This document shows positions 1 through 10,908 of a stretch of 64,000 nucleotides of DNA, piece after piece. Position numbers and translations under genes: made by a program. The DNA lies in assembly GCA_030512335.1 (NCBI GenBank), contig JAULSU010000002.1, forward strand, positions 6,076,001 to 6,140,000, in the 5' to 3' direction. This DNA is from Immersiella caudata (lineage: Eukaryota; Ascomycota; Sordariomycetes; Sordariales; Lasiosphaeriaceae). The notes under the pieces were generated by a model. It was not told the origin of the DNA. It did not search any database and worked only from the letters and a program-made list of their open reading frames with translations. Each line of letters begins with the position of its first letter. The first letter of the stretch is position 1.

Positions 1-545
1 CCCCTGTTCGCAGTGGGGCGTCCTCTCAGATCATCGGCGGGATTGTTACTTCGGTTGTTGGGTTCGTTCTGGCGGCGCAGCTTGCTTTGATGTGGTAGAG
101 AGGAGGGAAATCGAGCTCGGTTGCGGGCGAGGCGCTGCGGCGCTGCGGCGCGCGGTGGGATCGGTTCGACTCGGTTTGGGCGCGGCTTGGTTGATGCGCG
201 GTTGCTAGCTAGCTAATTCGAACGTGTTTACGGAGAGATGGGATTTGATTGTGCGTGCTCTGGCTCCCATCGTCGTCTTACGGTTGTGTTGCTTCTGGGA
301 GCTGAGCCCTAGCAGCGTGGCAAAACGTCGGAATCTCGGTGTGGGCACTGCTCTGTTGACGCTTGTGGAAGGCGCGAGGAAGGACACCTGCAGCGGTTGC
401 CCGGGTCTTTGCGCACTCGACCAACACTGGACTCTGCTCCCTTCTGGAGAGTGAAATGGGCCGTGAAGTATTGCTCTGCGGCGTAATTGATGATGCATTG
501 CCGAGATCTAAGCTAAGGGTGCTCATTCCATGAGTTACTTATTTA
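1..545. other. intergenic, no gene recognised
   Basis: Only short overlapping reading frames with no domain-like composition are present. It includes a GC-rich simple stretch near 130-155. Nothing further can be supported. Confidence 0.5.
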
Positions 546-1763
546 CTAAGCCTCCTCGTCTTCTGATCCCTCCCCTGCTGCCTCGTCGTCTCCCAATGCC
601 TCCTGTGGCTCCTCGTCTTCCGATCCCTTCTGTGCTGACGCGAATTCCCCAGCCCCTTCAGCTACTTCCTCCTCCCAAAGATCCCAAAGCTCATCCAACT
701 TTTCCCAATCCTCCTCCTCGAATTCGTAAGTCATCGACTCGGGTACTTCAGCTGCAGGCTGACCTGCTAACTTCTTTCTCACGAACTTCCGACCGAGCTG
801 CATAGCTAGGATCTTAAACAGGAAATTCCTGAACTCTTGGTAGCATCCCTCCTTTTTCTTGTCGATCAAGGGTGGGTCCCATCTGGTGCAACCAGTAAAC
901 ATGGCGATACGCGGTCGGATCCTCAGAAGCACCTCTTGGATTATCTCCATGTCTCGGGGGTGGCAGGTGTACAGAACCCCTCCTAGCCATTCCATTGGCC
1001 TATCCCCCACCTCCCTCTCTTTCTGCTGTTGATCCCAAATCCCTTTGAACAACTCGTACCATTGTTTGGACTCGTCTGTCTTGACAGCGCCCAGACTGCC
1101 CCATGCGGCTTCGCAGAACGCCCAGATGCCTTTTTGGTCGTCCAGTTGGCCATCCAGTTGCTCGGTAGATCCGTTCTTGAACTGGGCCTTCAGCGCTTCG
1201 AGGAACGGGTCGCCGGTCTTGTTTTCGAAAGTCCAGTCTTGTGTGTGGTTGGCCCGAGCTTTGCATGCGAACTGCAGCGTCATGACGAGATTCGATGGCT
1301 GTCTCTTCCACGCGTCGAAAAGGAGAAGGGATTTGAACTTTGCGCACGGTATCACGCTCCACAGTGGCAACTCGATGACTGGGTTCTTGATCGTTGGCTC
1401 TTTTGCACTACTTTTCTTCGGGGCGTATCTTAAGGAGGCGGAGACGCCGAGAATTTCCGTCACGGCGCATTGTGAGTGTCTTGCGCAGGTTCTCAACAGT
1501 GCCACATGCTCTCCCAGTAACTCGTCTGACGCATTCTCGATATCCTCGTTACGCTTCGCGATCTCCAAAAGGGTGTCATTGGCAATTGGCGGAAGCCTCG
1601 GGTCCCACTTGTACATGGCTTCGAACTGGTCTTCGGGGACTCGGGGGGAGGTGGCTTTCGGCGGTGGAGATGGAGGCCTCGGCGGCGTGGGGGCCTTGCC
1701 TGAGGATCGGGTGCGCTTGTGGCTGGGCGGAGTTGCGCTCGGCGCGCTACGCTTGGAGCTCAT
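546..1763 (-). CDS. hypothetical protein, 405 aa, acidic C-terminus
   Basis: This is a single uninterrupted frame from an ATG at 1763 to a stop at 546. The first ~45 residues are rich in Ser, Pro, Lys and Arg (SSKRSAPSATPPSHKRTRSS), resembling a disordered segment with a possible nuclear localisation signal. Residues ~45-350 look globular, with many Trp and Phe residues. The last ~50 residues are very acidic (repeated SEDEE). There is no signal peptide or membrane segment. I do not recognise the family; the composition (basic disordered head, globular core, acidic tail) resembles lineage-specific fungal hypotheticals. Codon-biased, GC-rich coding and length make it a likely real gene. Confidence 0.75.
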   Translation of the reverse strand: MSSKRSAPSATPPSHKRTRSSGKAPTPPRPPSPPPKATSPRVPEDQFEAMYKWDPRLPPIANDTLLEIAKRNEDIENASDELLGEHVALLRTCARHSQCAVTEILGVSASLRYAPKKSSAKEPTIKNPVIELPLWSVIPCAKFKSLLLFDAWKRQPSNLVMTLQFACKARANHTQDWTFENKTGDPFLEALKAQFKNGSTEQLDGQLDDQKGIWAFCEAAWGSLGAVKTDESKQWYELFKGIWDQQQKEREVGDRPMEWLGGVLYTCHPRDMEIIQEVLLRIRPRIAMFTGCTRWDPPLIDKKKEGCYQEFRNFLFKILAMQLGRKFVRKKLAGQPAAEVPESMTYEFEEEDWEKLDELWDLWEEEVAEGAGEFASAQKGSEDEEPQEALGDDEAAGEGSEDEEA

Positions 1764-2503
1764 ATTCGTTGGCGATGGGCGGCAGTTCTGCTAGAAAGAT
1801 TCCCTTGGAGGATGCGGAACGGTGTCTAGTGACAGTCTTCCAGGCGTTGCATCCGGCAACAGTACGGCGATCATCAACCGGAGAAGACGTCCGGCTTGTT
1901 GGGAAGGCATGATGCGCTTTGGGGGAGGCCTCTGCGTCATCAAGGTAGGCCATCTGCTGTTCTGAGGAAGGCGTGTTACGTTTTTGAGGAAGGTATAAGG
2001 CATTTCAGGAGAGACCTTGACGTGGTATTAATAGGCCTCTACGTGATGGAGATAAGCTATTCAATGTTCTAAGGAAGGTATGTTACGTTTTGGAAGAGGC
2101 GTTTGCATAATCTCAGCAGGCCCTCTGCCTTGTAAAGGAGTGGTCAGTCGCAGTTGACTGGGACCTCACCGCACCATGTGTACCTTATGGTACGGCGGCG
2201 AGCCCAAGGCCGTTGACAATTTCTCGGCCAACCGCACCGCCATGGCCACAAGTTCTTTGTCCTCTCCCACCACCCAAATCGCAAATACGGTCCGCACTTC
2301 GCGAAATCTCTTCTCCACCTCGGAAATATTCCTCCCACACCTCACGCGATTTCTTCCCAACACCTCACAACCAATTCCAGCGCGCCTCGCAAATAATCCC
2401 TCCACGCCTCATTTTCGTCTTTCGACGCCTTCAAACCAATCAAGTACACCCCTCCAACCCAATTCCACCTCTCCACGCACTTGCTAACGCGCCTCGCAAC
2501 AGA
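1764..2503. other. intergenic / 5' leader with candidate intron end
   Basis: No gene is recognised. Just before the next start codon a branch-like GCTAAC (2483-2488) is followed by an AG at 2501-2502, two bases before the ATG at 2504. This suggests an intron in the 5' leader of the downstream gene, but the donor is not clear. Confidence 0.3.
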
Positions 2504-2863
2504 ATGGCTACCGCGTCGTCCAAGATGACGATCGACCAAGCCGGATACGAGACCGCCGCCGCGCCGACGAACGAGACCGCAAACAACGAATCCCCCAAGG
2601 TCCGAGGCACAGCGGAAACTATGAAGCAGCTGGGCGTCCTATTCATCGTCAACCAGGAAGTCGACGGACCTGGACTTGGTGGGGTCCCTGCCTACGCCGC
2701 GCCAATCCTGGAGTCTGTCGACTTTTTCGCGAACGCGGATCCCGCCGTGGACACCATCCGCGAGTATGTCTCGTGGCCGTTTCCGGCTGATGGAAGTTCG
2801 ACCATCAAGTGGCATCGTCCTGCGGTGGTGGCTCGTGATGGTTCCGAGTGGCGGCTGTTTTAA
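2504..2863 (+). CDS. small hypothetical protein, 119 aa
   Basis: The frame is open further upstream, but I chose the ATG at 2504 because the upstream peptide is low-complexity leader-like and an intron-like branch site plus AG lies immediately before it. The protein is soluble and mildly acidic; residues ~35-119 (starting TAETMKQLGVLFIVNQEVDG) look globular and end in WRLF. There is no signal peptide, membrane helix or recognisable motif. The function is unknown. Confidence 0.5.
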   Translation: MATASSKMTIDQAGYETAAAPTNETANNESPKVRGTAETMKQLGVLFIVNQEVDGPGLGGVPAYAAPILESVDFFANADPAVDTIREYVSWPFPADGSSTIKWHRPAVVARDGSEWRLF

Positions 2864-3759
2864 GGGTTTCAAGATCCTGCGAAGGCTGCTGCCAGTTCAA
2901 ATATGTCGGAGCTGGCCAGCGTGCTGGGTGGCCTGGACCTGGGCTTGTAGCTTCGCATGAACTACACGGTCGCAAGTTGATCGGGCTAGGAACGCTGAGC
3001 AGTCCGGGAAGCAGAGCCCATGTCACAGGACCACAGGCAATTCAGATGCGCCAGAGCAAGCGTACAGCTCTTCGTGTGTGGCTCAGCTATTCTATGGCGC
3101 TGATCAAAATCGAAATCGATCTGCTTCATCTGGAACCTGGACATGAAAGTTGCTTCGCATCTCTGCCGTCATACCCGACGGCGGAAGTCGGCTTGACGAT
3201 CTGTACCCAGAAGGACATTCTGCACCACTCCGCACGGCACCAGACAACAACGAACTGGCCCGAGACGACGAATCCGAGCTGTTACCCTCCGACACAATCA
3301 GAACGATGACGCAGGTTCTACTGACGAAGAAGGAGAACTGGTTCACCGTTTCGGCATTAGCCAAGCTAGCGAAAGTTGACGGAGTGAGGAATAATGGTGC
3401 TAAGTGGTCTAGTCGTGTCCGTAGTATTGAAATGAACGGGGAGGAGTTGGTAGGGTCGGGAACGGTGGCGTTGAGCGGTCTGGTTCGAGTTCGTGGGTTC
3501 GAGATGAGCTAGATAGGAGAAAGCAACGATCTGACATTAGAGACTTCGTCGTTGATCTGTCTTAGCAAACTATATGTGCCGTCGCGTGCTCATCACACAT
3601 CAAATTTGTACAAGAAATACCCAAACAATATCCCCAACTCCAAGCCTGACCGATATCCCAAATCTTCCTGTATCCAGCCAATCTGATATCCAAAACTCCA
3701 AAGCCAATTTTCCTACTAAACCCAGACCCAAAGATCCAACACTATCGTGTCCAGACAGC
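2864..3759. other. intergenic, no gene recognised
   Basis: A weak open frame at 3150-3512 lacks a recognisable domain and a convincing start. It could be 3' untranslated or decayed sequence. Confidence 0.35.
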
Positions 3760-5169
3760 TCAAAACCTCGGCAAATAAATATCCATCAACTGTCCTCCCC
3801 CCAACTGCGTAACAAACACCGTCGAAGCATCCATCCCCTCCCCCCTCAAATCCTCCTTCATCGCCGAGCACAACCCCTGCACCGACGCCATCCCCTCAAC
3901 CCCGTCCCCCTCCGCTACACTATCCAACGCCAAACAAAGGGATCTCGTCATAAAACTATCCATCCCCATCTCATACGGCGCACAAACCCCCAACAACTGC
4001 TTCGTCGACGCACTCGCCACCATCCCCGAATCCATCCTAATCTCCGGACTCTCCACCCCTGGCGCAGCGCAACAATCCAATATCATCAGCAGATCCCCCT
4101 CCGCTTGCATCACCGGATCTCTTACATCATCCCAGTAAAACGACGACCCGCCAAATCCACTGCTGAAAACCATCCTCCCGCCCTGTCCTTCCCCCTCCAC
4201 ACACCCTTCTCCCTTGTAGTAAACCACTAGAAGATTCCCCTCTTTGCTGTTGGATAGGAATTTGTCCAGGATGGTCTCAACCGCGGAGGTGGGATAATCT
4301 TCTGGTATGAGGCGGCATTGGACGCGGTAGCCTCTTCGCTTGAAGCAGGAGCGCACGGTGTCGGTTTCGATGTCGAGGCCGGGGGAGAGGAGTTGGCCGT
4401 CGTCGCCGCGGCGGGAAGATTTAGCCCAGGTGAGGATGAGGACGTGGACGGAGGAGGGGGGACGGGAGGGGGTGTGCAGGACGGAGCGGAAGGAAGTGAC
4501 GGGGGTGTCGGGTTCGCAGTCGGGGATGTAGCGGGAGGTGTAGTTTTTGTAGAGGAGGGTTTTGGGGTCGAGAGAGGGGGAAGGGATGGGGGTGTGGTTG
4601 GGTTGGTGGTGGTGGTTGTGGTGTTTTTTGAGACGGCTTCGGTCGAGGTAGTACGAGGCGAGTTCTTTGCCTTTGCTGTGGCGGCCGCCGATTTCGACCA
4701 TGGGGGTGCCGGGGTCGAATTCATCGGAGTATTCGGAGATGGTGATGATGGGGTTGGGGACTTTGCTCATGGCGGGCGTGGGCGCAGCGGAGAAGATGGA
4801 GCCTTGCGGGGAGGAGAGGGCTGTTTCGGAGTAGTCGTCGCGGAGGGACCAGAGCGGCTCGGGCGAGGAGGTTGTGCGGGAGTGAGGGCTTTGTCTGGTT
4901 ATTGTTAGCGACTGGAATTGAATCAAGTATCAAGAGGCGAGGGGGACAAACACGGCCAGCTCGAGGGCGTCGACGACCGAGCCCATTTTTTCATTCCAGA
5001 CATGGCTGACAGCGGCCTCATCTTCGTCTTTGCTCGTTGCAGCAAACTCCTTCCGGGCAGCGGCGATGTGGCGCTCCCACAGCTGCGTAAAGTCTTCATC
5101 CGCATTTGGCTGGTCCATTGTGGACGGGCGCCACGCCGTGTCGACCTGGGGACGGTCAAACGAGGGCAT
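3760..5169 (-). CDS. caspase-like (peptidase C14 fold) protein, two exons, likely pseudoenzyme
   Basis: Exon 1 runs 5169-4952 and exon 2 runs 4894-3760. The 57 bp intron (4895-4951) has donor GTTTGT, branch GCTAAC and acceptor CAG, and joins the frames exactly to give 450 aa. Residues 1-73 form a helical acidic head, ~75-220 a Ser/Pro/His-rich linker, and ~222-450 a caspase-like domain: a beta strand (VHVLILTWAKSS), then LLVVYYKGEG at ~294-303, then LLMILDCCAAPG at ~342-352. In active family members the first motif reads GHG; here the His position is Glu302, while the Cys of DCC is kept. This suggests a non-proteolytic caspase-like protein, perhaps a regulator of cell death; that is inference. 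An alternative ATG lies at 5118, and an extra 5' exon is possible because another acceptor-like TTTTTAG lies near 5350. Confidence 0.8.
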
Positions 5170-5779
5170 ATCGATGGACGATTGGGGGACGGAAGTGGTT
5201 GTGACGTCGCAGGCAAGGGTCGTGGGTTCGAGAAGGTCCTCTTTTTCTTTCGAGAGGATACTGGACCCGACACCAGACACTGGCTGCCGGTGCACCAAGA
5301 ACAGATTCCACGCCGCCAGCACTCTACGCGTCGCACCCCACGAACTCGGCTAAAAACAGTCAGCAATGTGGTCGCATTGCATTGTCGTTGCATATCTAGG
5401 CGAGCTGTGAGTGGTTCGGCACCCAACCCACCATCTACTCTAGATTGCTGTCGAGGCGTGGTCCGCTGACTGGGAGCCGGTAAGCCAGTCCCAGATGGCC
5501 ATGCCATCCCCAAATCGGGTCCGCCAAGGCCGTCTGACCGTTGAAGGAGGGCATATAACCAGAATACCCAAAATCTGTGTTTCGAAACGTGCTGCCATTT
5601 TTATCCCCACGGAGCACCTGCGTCGCCGGCGCCCGTTGCTGTGCCCTCAATCGGCACATTTGTCGCAGAAAAAAGATTGAAGCATTGGGTATTTGTGGTC
5701 ATGCAGTTCGTCTCGAATGCCAAAATGATGCAATTGGTGGCAGGCACAGAGGGGCTGGAGTTGGCGAAGGAGCAAAAAT
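5170..5779. other. upstream region of the caspase-like gene
   Basis: On the minus strand a branch TGCTGAC followed by TTTTTAG near 5350 looks like an intron 3' end in the 5' part of the caspase-like gene. The upstream exon could not be placed. No separate gene is seen. Confidence 0.35.
5774..5778 (-). terminator. Pol III oligo-T terminator of tRNA-Arg
   Basis: A run of five T on the minus strand begins two bases after the discriminator base of the tRNA, as expected for RNA polymerase III termination. Confidence 0.7.
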
Positions 5780-5851
5780 CGATCCACCCAGGGGTCGAAC
5801 CTGGAACCTCCTGATTCGTAGTCAGACGCTCTGCCATTGAGCCAGCGGACC
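5780..5851 (-). tRNA. tRNA-Arg (anticodon ACG)
   Basis: A 72-nt, intron-less cloverleaf folds by eye. The acceptor stem GGTCCGC pairs with GTGGATC with two G-U pairs, and the discriminator is G. The D stem is GCTC/GAGC. The anticodon stem TCTGA/TCAGG encloses the loop CTACGAA, giving anticodon ACG (read as ICG), which decodes CGU/CGC/CGA arginine codons. The variable loop is 5 nt, and the T arm is CCAGG-TTCGACC-CCTGG. The internal A and B boxes lie in the usual places. It sits between the caspase-like gene and an unrecognised broken frame. Confidence 0.95.
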
Positions 5852-6034
5852 TCTTGATGATAAATTTCAGTCCAACCAAGTTTATAACAATGGCTCGCTT
5901 CAACGGGGAAACCCGAAGAAAAGTGGGGACACTGCGGTCAAATTATTTTGTGGAGCTACGCGCAAAACCTGCCAAGCACCATACTGGACGCGATCGCCCA
6001 ACTCACATCTCCCATCTCCCCGGAAAATGTGCTC

Positions 6035-6733
6035 ATGTCCTTCAGACCGAGTCCCTTGCGCCGCATCCGCAGAAGCTTGGCCGTCGATGGCGGCAAAGAA
6101 TTATTGCCCGCCTGGGGACGGTGCGGGCTGCATTCGACTCACATCAGACGCAAGCTGAGCGCCTCAACTGTCGGCGCACAGTTCAAGCCAAACAAAAACA
6201 AATACACCCATCTTATCGGTCTCACAGGCTGGACTCAACGCTTTGCCTGGTTGTTGGAGTCCGGCGACGGCCCACCACGGACGCTGATCCGCCCTCCACT
6301 CGGCGGGTGGCAACTTCAATTTTAGAGCCACGTTCCCCAGCGGCATGATAAGGACCTTGTCACGAAACTTGAACAGCTTGGCCGGTCTCCGACGAATAAG
6401 GGCATAGCTCAGCTCCGCGAGGTGACCGCGCAAGAGCTCACAAACGCAGATGTGGATACCCTCGTGGTCGACTCGGTCATCCAACCCCTGACCGCCACCT
6501 TCCAATGCAGGACCAAGAAGATAATTCAAGGCTGTGCCATCGCAACCGCGGATTCCCCGTGGAGTCACATGGCACTAGACGTGAAGAATACGAACAGAAG
6601 ACCAACTCTAGAGAGACTCAACGGGTGGATTGTTAAACGGACCTCTGACCTGGGGGTTCCTGCACTGATTAACAAGGCCCTGGTGAGAGTGATTGCGAAG
6701 GAAGGGAAAGCCTTTTTGGAGGTGGACACGTAG
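6035..6733 (+). pseudogene. putative broken gene: one frame interrupted by a TAG
   Basis: Two stretches in the same frame, from an ATG at 6035 to 6322 and from 6326 to a stop at 6733, are separated only by a TAG at 6323-6325. Both have protein-like composition: the first includes GRCGLHSTHIRRKLSASTVG, the second ALDVKNTNRRPTLERLNGW and ends LEVDT. No splice pair clearly removes the stop. I do not recognise the family. It could be a recently inactivated gene, a gene with a missed intron, or chance. Confidence 0.35.
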
Positions 6734-7026
6734 TGGTCTCTCGGCTTGATACAGAACGATCCACGCTCAGATTCAAGTGCATCGAGTTCGCCTTGCGTGA
6801 CATGCCGACGAAGAAGTGCACAAGATGGTCCCATTCAACCTGGGCTAGTCGACTGCTGGCGAAACCTCCTGATAGGCACACACCACAGAGGGACCGGAGA
6901 TGATCAACTGTTATTAGAAATCAACGTCAATTCAAGACATCTGCGCAGCATCTATCTGTACCTTATCACTCTCCTCCGCCCATTGACCCTCAACTCAAGA
7001 CTTGTCCTTTGTTCACATCCTCGTCC

Positions 7027-7269
7027 TTAACTGCCGCCGCCGCTACCGCTGCCACCGGAACTTCCTCCGCCAGAACCTCCGCTGGGCGGATAGTAGCGTC
7101 CCTCATTTGCCAAGGGCATATTGGGGTCAGGGGCCGGTGGCTTCCACTTGTACTCGCGACCACCGCCGCTGTTGGTGTTGTTGGTATCGCCACTATTTCC
7201 GCCGCTGGCACCGCCTCCGCTAGTATAGTTATCGTTGGGGACGCCGTTGTCGTTGTTGCTGCTGGACAT
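7027..7269 (-). CDS. small glycine/serine/asparagine-rich protein, 80 aa
   Basis: Starts at the ATG at 7269 and ends with TAA at 7027. It begins MSSSNNDNGVPNDNY, has Gly/Ser/Asn-rich flanks and a conserved-looking core containing REYKWKPPAPDPNMP and EGRYYPP at ~38-65, and ends in a GGS repeat tail. It has no signal peptide or membrane segment and is probably intrinsically disordered. Short Gly-rich proteins of this kind are common in filamentous fungi and often stress- or conidiation-associated, but nothing here shows that directly. Confidence 0.55.
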   Translation of the reverse strand: MSSSNNDNGVPNDNYTSGGGASGGNSGDTNNTNSGGGREYKWKPPAPDPNMPLANEGRYYPPSGGSGGGSSGGSGSGGGS

Positions 7270-8276
7270 GGTGGTGAGTGAGCCTTGCTGAGATTTGTTA
7301 GCGAGGGTCTTGGAGTTGGGTGCAAGGGTGGAGGTGGTGTCTTGCCTGGGTCTTTCAAGTGAGCGGGTGGATGGTCGGTGAGGTTTCGTGCCTGTCTGAC
7401 TGGAATGGGTGAGTTGGTGGGTGGATGAGTTTGATGTGCTGCTGGTGTGTGAGAAGCGCGTCTTGCTTTGGTTGTTGGAGTGGACTGGAAGCTCCCTTGC
7501 TGCTATGAGGTTGCCTCCGAAGGAGATATTTAGAAGAGAGATATGTGTTTGAGAGGGTGGAGTTGGCTTGATGTGCGCTGTGAGGAGAGTGTCTGCCAGG
7601 TTAGGGGGTTCCAGTGCTGCTTATATGCTCGTTTTCGGGCTGTCTTTTCCGGGCCCTGGTCACAATTTCGAGATTCATGACCTGGATCTCGATCTGCTAT
7701 CTTCTTGTCCTGTTCATGAACTGATCGCCCCGCGGAGTATCGTACATTGGCGGGGTAGCTTATCGCGTTGATGAATGCTGATGAAAATGGTGGAGTGTTT
7801 GCTGGCTCACGGTCCGCCCAACAGCGGCCATCTACGGCTCTCAAAGCTGTCCTCGGGTTGTCGCGTTGGTGGTTTTGTCAGCGGGCGTATTCTTGGGGAA
7901 GACCTATGGCCGCGCCTTTGATCGGCCGTCATCTGCCGTCAACAACTCCAGTTTGTTTGCCCCTCTTTGTCTCTCCAGGTTTTCTCCGCCGTTGTGTTGG
8001 TCTGAAGGCACCACCCGCATGTGATCACTCAGCGTGGCGTGACTGATGAGGCGGCCTCTGGCAAACTCTGCCATATGAGGAAAGATGCCCACGGGTCGGG
8101 TGCTGAAAGATCTTCGTCGCAAACTCTGACTCCAAGCTCTCGAGTGAAACAAGGTCTCCGCCCTCCACATGATGGCCGGAGTCATACCTCCCGTTGCAAC
8201 AAGAATCGATAGAGGTATTCAACAGATGTGACTCACAGTGTTAGCTAAGGTAGTGGGATATCTGTCTCTGCCCGCT
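7270..8276. other. intergenic, no gene recognised
   Basis: Promoter side of the Gly-rich gene and 3' side of the F-box gene. Only weak overlapping frames are present, none with a supportable domain. Confidence 0.45.
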
Positions 8277-9740
8277 TTACGTCCAATCGATGCCATCCCC
8301 CAAGTCATCCTCAGAACTCTCCTCTGAGTCCGACATCCCAAAATCCTCGAACGACGCCCCGAGCCCACTCTCCAACGGGACCTTCGAAAACGCAGGATCG
8401 TTGAAGTAGTTTCGAACCGCAGCCCCATAACGCCCACCACCACCCACAATCCTCCACTCCTTCGGCCATCCAACCCCAGTATCATCAGGCCAATCCTGCA
8501 AGAGGACATCCCCCTGCAGCGAAACATCCACCCTCCTGCCCACGAGTCCTTCCTTCAGCAGCGGCAGCAACATCTCCCAAGAACCATTCAACAACCTCAC
8601 CCCGTTCAGCTCCAGCTTCATCAAGCTCGTCTTAGCCGCAAGCACAATACCCACAAGTTGCTCCTGCACAGCATACATCCCCTCAAGCGTGAGGAACTGC
8701 AACTTTGGCCACACCTGCTCAGTGTCAATCATGTCCTCCAGTGACGGAGGATTACATGTCCCGTTGGTCAATTTGTAATTCGGGATACATCCAAAGATGA
8801 TCAGCCGCAACATAGTCAAGTTCGGCATGCTCAACAGCGCGGTGCGAAGAACACCCTGCTTCATTGTCGTCCTGCAGACGGAACCATCTGTGACGTGCGC
8901 TGCAAGCGTATGGCGATCGTCCATACCGTAGCGTTCGGTGTCGTACTGCTCGGAGGTATAATCCCAGGGAGCTAGAGCGTCGACGGAAAGCTCGAAGCAG
9001 GTGAGGTTTTCGAGCAGGTGGGCTACTTGCGGAAGGCCAAATTGGTTGGGGTTGAAGAAGCTGTATTGCATGCCTCGAGCTCGGAGAGTACGGAGCTTGG
9101 TTCTGGCTTTGTGTATGCCGCGAAGCAACGCGCGGATGTGTCGTGATGGACCGTCTGATTGCTTGACACCGCAGCCTGAGATGACCCCTGTGTACTCGAT
9201 CTTGTTCCGTCGGAAGGGCCAGTCATCTCTGAACGGCCATCCGTCCCTTTCGTAGGTTTCTTCTTCCGGCTCCCAAGTCCCTGGCCATCCCGGCTGAGAG
9301 GTTACCGTGATGTCCTCGAGGTTTGGAAGACGCGGTATGAGCTGCTCAAGAACTTTGGAGTCCGTGTTCTGGGAGAGCATCTCCTGCTGCGACTCAAACA
9401 GCCGCTCGTACGTGGCAAAGTGATCGCGCAGCTCTGCATCGGCGAATTGGTAATAATTTACCTCGCGAGCGTATGCCTCAAAGTCGTGACGCTTGGAGGA
9501 AAGCATTTCGGCGTAGTAGAGGAGGGAGGTGACGTGCTCGGCGTGATCGGGGCGGTTGGCGATGCGCTGCAGGTTGTCGAAATCGCCCTTGCAGAGGCAA
9601 AAGGCGAGGGTTTTCATGGTGTGGCTGGTTGCGACGACGCTGAGACGACTGCAGGTCAATCGTAGGGGGTGGAGTTCTTTGGGGTCTAGGAGTGACATTA
9701 TTGAGTGGAGGAGCTCCACGGGGAGGGAGTCGAGTCCCAT
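8277..9740 (-). CDS. F-box protein with leucine-rich C-terminal region, 487 aa
   Basis: The start ATG is at 9740. Residues ~3-45 (beginning DSLPVELLHSIMSLLDPKEL, then a conserved LRLTCSRL) match an F-box, the Skp1-binding module of SCF ubiquitin ligases. The rest has Leu-rich spaced segments (LPNLEDITV, LENLTCFELSV, MPNLTMLRLIIFG, WPKLQFLTLEGM, SLMKLELNGVRLLNG) like the degenerate repeats of fungal F-box proteins, which probably recruit substrate. The C-terminus is acidic (SDSEESSEDDLGDG). It is single-exon. The substrate is unknown. Confidence 0.85.
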   Translation of the reverse strand: MGLDSLPVELLHSIMSLLDPKELHPLRLTCSRLSVVATSHTMKTLAFCLCKGDFDNLQRIANRPDHAEHVTSLLYYAEMLSSKRHDFEAYAREVNYYQFADAELRDHFATYERLFESQQEMLSQNTDSKVLEQLIPRLPNLEDITVTSQPGWPGTWEPEEETYERDGWPFRDDWPFRRNKIEYTGVISGCGVKQSDGPSRHIRALLRGIHKARTKLRTLRARGMQYSFFNPNQFGLPQVAHLLENLTCFELSVDALAPWDYTSEQYDTERYGMDDRHTLAAHVTDGSVCRTTMKQGVLRTALLSMPNLTMLRLIIFGCIPNYKLTNGTCNPPSLEDMIDTEQVWPKLQFLTLEGMYAVQEQLVGIVLAAKTSLMKLELNGVRLLNGSWEMLLPLLKEGLVGRRVDVSLQGDVLLQDWPDDTGVGWPKEWRIVGGGGRYGAAVRNYFNDPAFSKVPLESGLGASFEDFGMSDSEESSEDDLGDGIDWT

Positions 9741-10908
9741 ATTTGTGGTTGATGAGGGTTTTGCTCGTTGTTACAATGGAATTGGAAGGAGCAAGTCAAG
9801 TCATGCAGTCAAAGGAGCTGGGTTGGCGGGTCGTTTTGTTCCAATCAGGCCGTGCCGCTCGCTTCTCGTGTGGGGAAACCGCAGCAGCTCCAATGTTGCA
9901 AGCAACCCTATCCCTCAGCACCCCCAGTTGCCCATCATGTGTCTGTTGGTTTTGTCGAGCTATGAAATTATACCTATTGGTCACTAGGCGGCCTTATGCG
10001 CCCGATCATTCCTCAGATAAAATCGAAGAGGGATCAGTCCCTTCAGCCCGGCGAGGTCTGCAATTCTCACAGTGCCCACACATCCGCTGAAGGAACGGCG
10101 TTAATTTAGGCTTAATTCAAGGCCTTGAACACAGCCACCAAGTGACCGCACAAGTCACCGGCGTGAATCATAATTCCTTACCTAGCTGCCATTGCAAGGC
10201 AGCGGCTGTCGTGCTGTGGCCACTCCAACTCCTCCTGCGCGGGGATACTCGAATGGGCCGCGGGTCTAGCCGCTGCGACACGGAGTCCCTTTTGCACCGC
10301 ATTGCAAAACAACCTTGTGTGGGCCACTCCCCCCATCGTCTCCAATTCCACACGGCCTGCTATGGAATGTATCATGCATCTTTTGCCCAAGCCATTTCCG
10401 CCTAACAGTTGGCTATAGGCACCCTCGCGCTCCTCGTCCAACCACCAAATCCACTGCCAATCCTCACTCTTCACGTTGTAGTCTCAGATGTCCAGGCAAT
10501 TTGTCGACAGGAAAGCTAGGGCGAGGGACGACGAGGTGTCCATCACGATGTCTTTGGAAAAGTGTTGTAAAGGAAAAAAATGGTGGAAGAAGGGGTTTGG
10601 CTCGCTGGCCAGCAAGGACCTGGTTTCTGTCAGGCCTTTATGTCGGCGGAGTGGCGTGAGGAGGATTAGAGGCCCGGGGGAAGGGTATCAAGAATACGGT
10701 GGTCCAATACGGTCAAGCTGGACAGGTGATCTTCCTGCCGGGGATCTCGAACGCGCCGTGGTGGAATGACCATTGGGGCTCTTGTGGTGAGAGATGACGC
10801 CGGGGGGGAGGCGACGAAGGAGTGATGCTCGAAGCACGGATCACTACAGCGAAGAGGCGGCGCGGATACCGAGATCGAGGACAACTGCTGCAGACTCGAA
10901 ATGATTGT
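9741..10908. other. intergenic, no gene recognised
   Basis: Region upstream of the F-box gene and downstream of the small membrane protein gene. Short frames lack recognisable features. Confidence 0.45.

Noticed and set aside
1045..1794. 249-codon plus frame opposite the first gene
   Set aside because: Mirror of the GC-rich minus-strand gene; composition is that of an antisense shadow.
3470..3520. GGTTCGAG words resembling a tRNA T arm
   Set aside because: No acceptor, D or anticodon arm could be folded around them.
4227..4908. Thr/Pro- and Gly/Val-rich frames over the caspase-like gene
   Set aside because: Low-complexity shadows of the real coding frame in a GC-rich linker.
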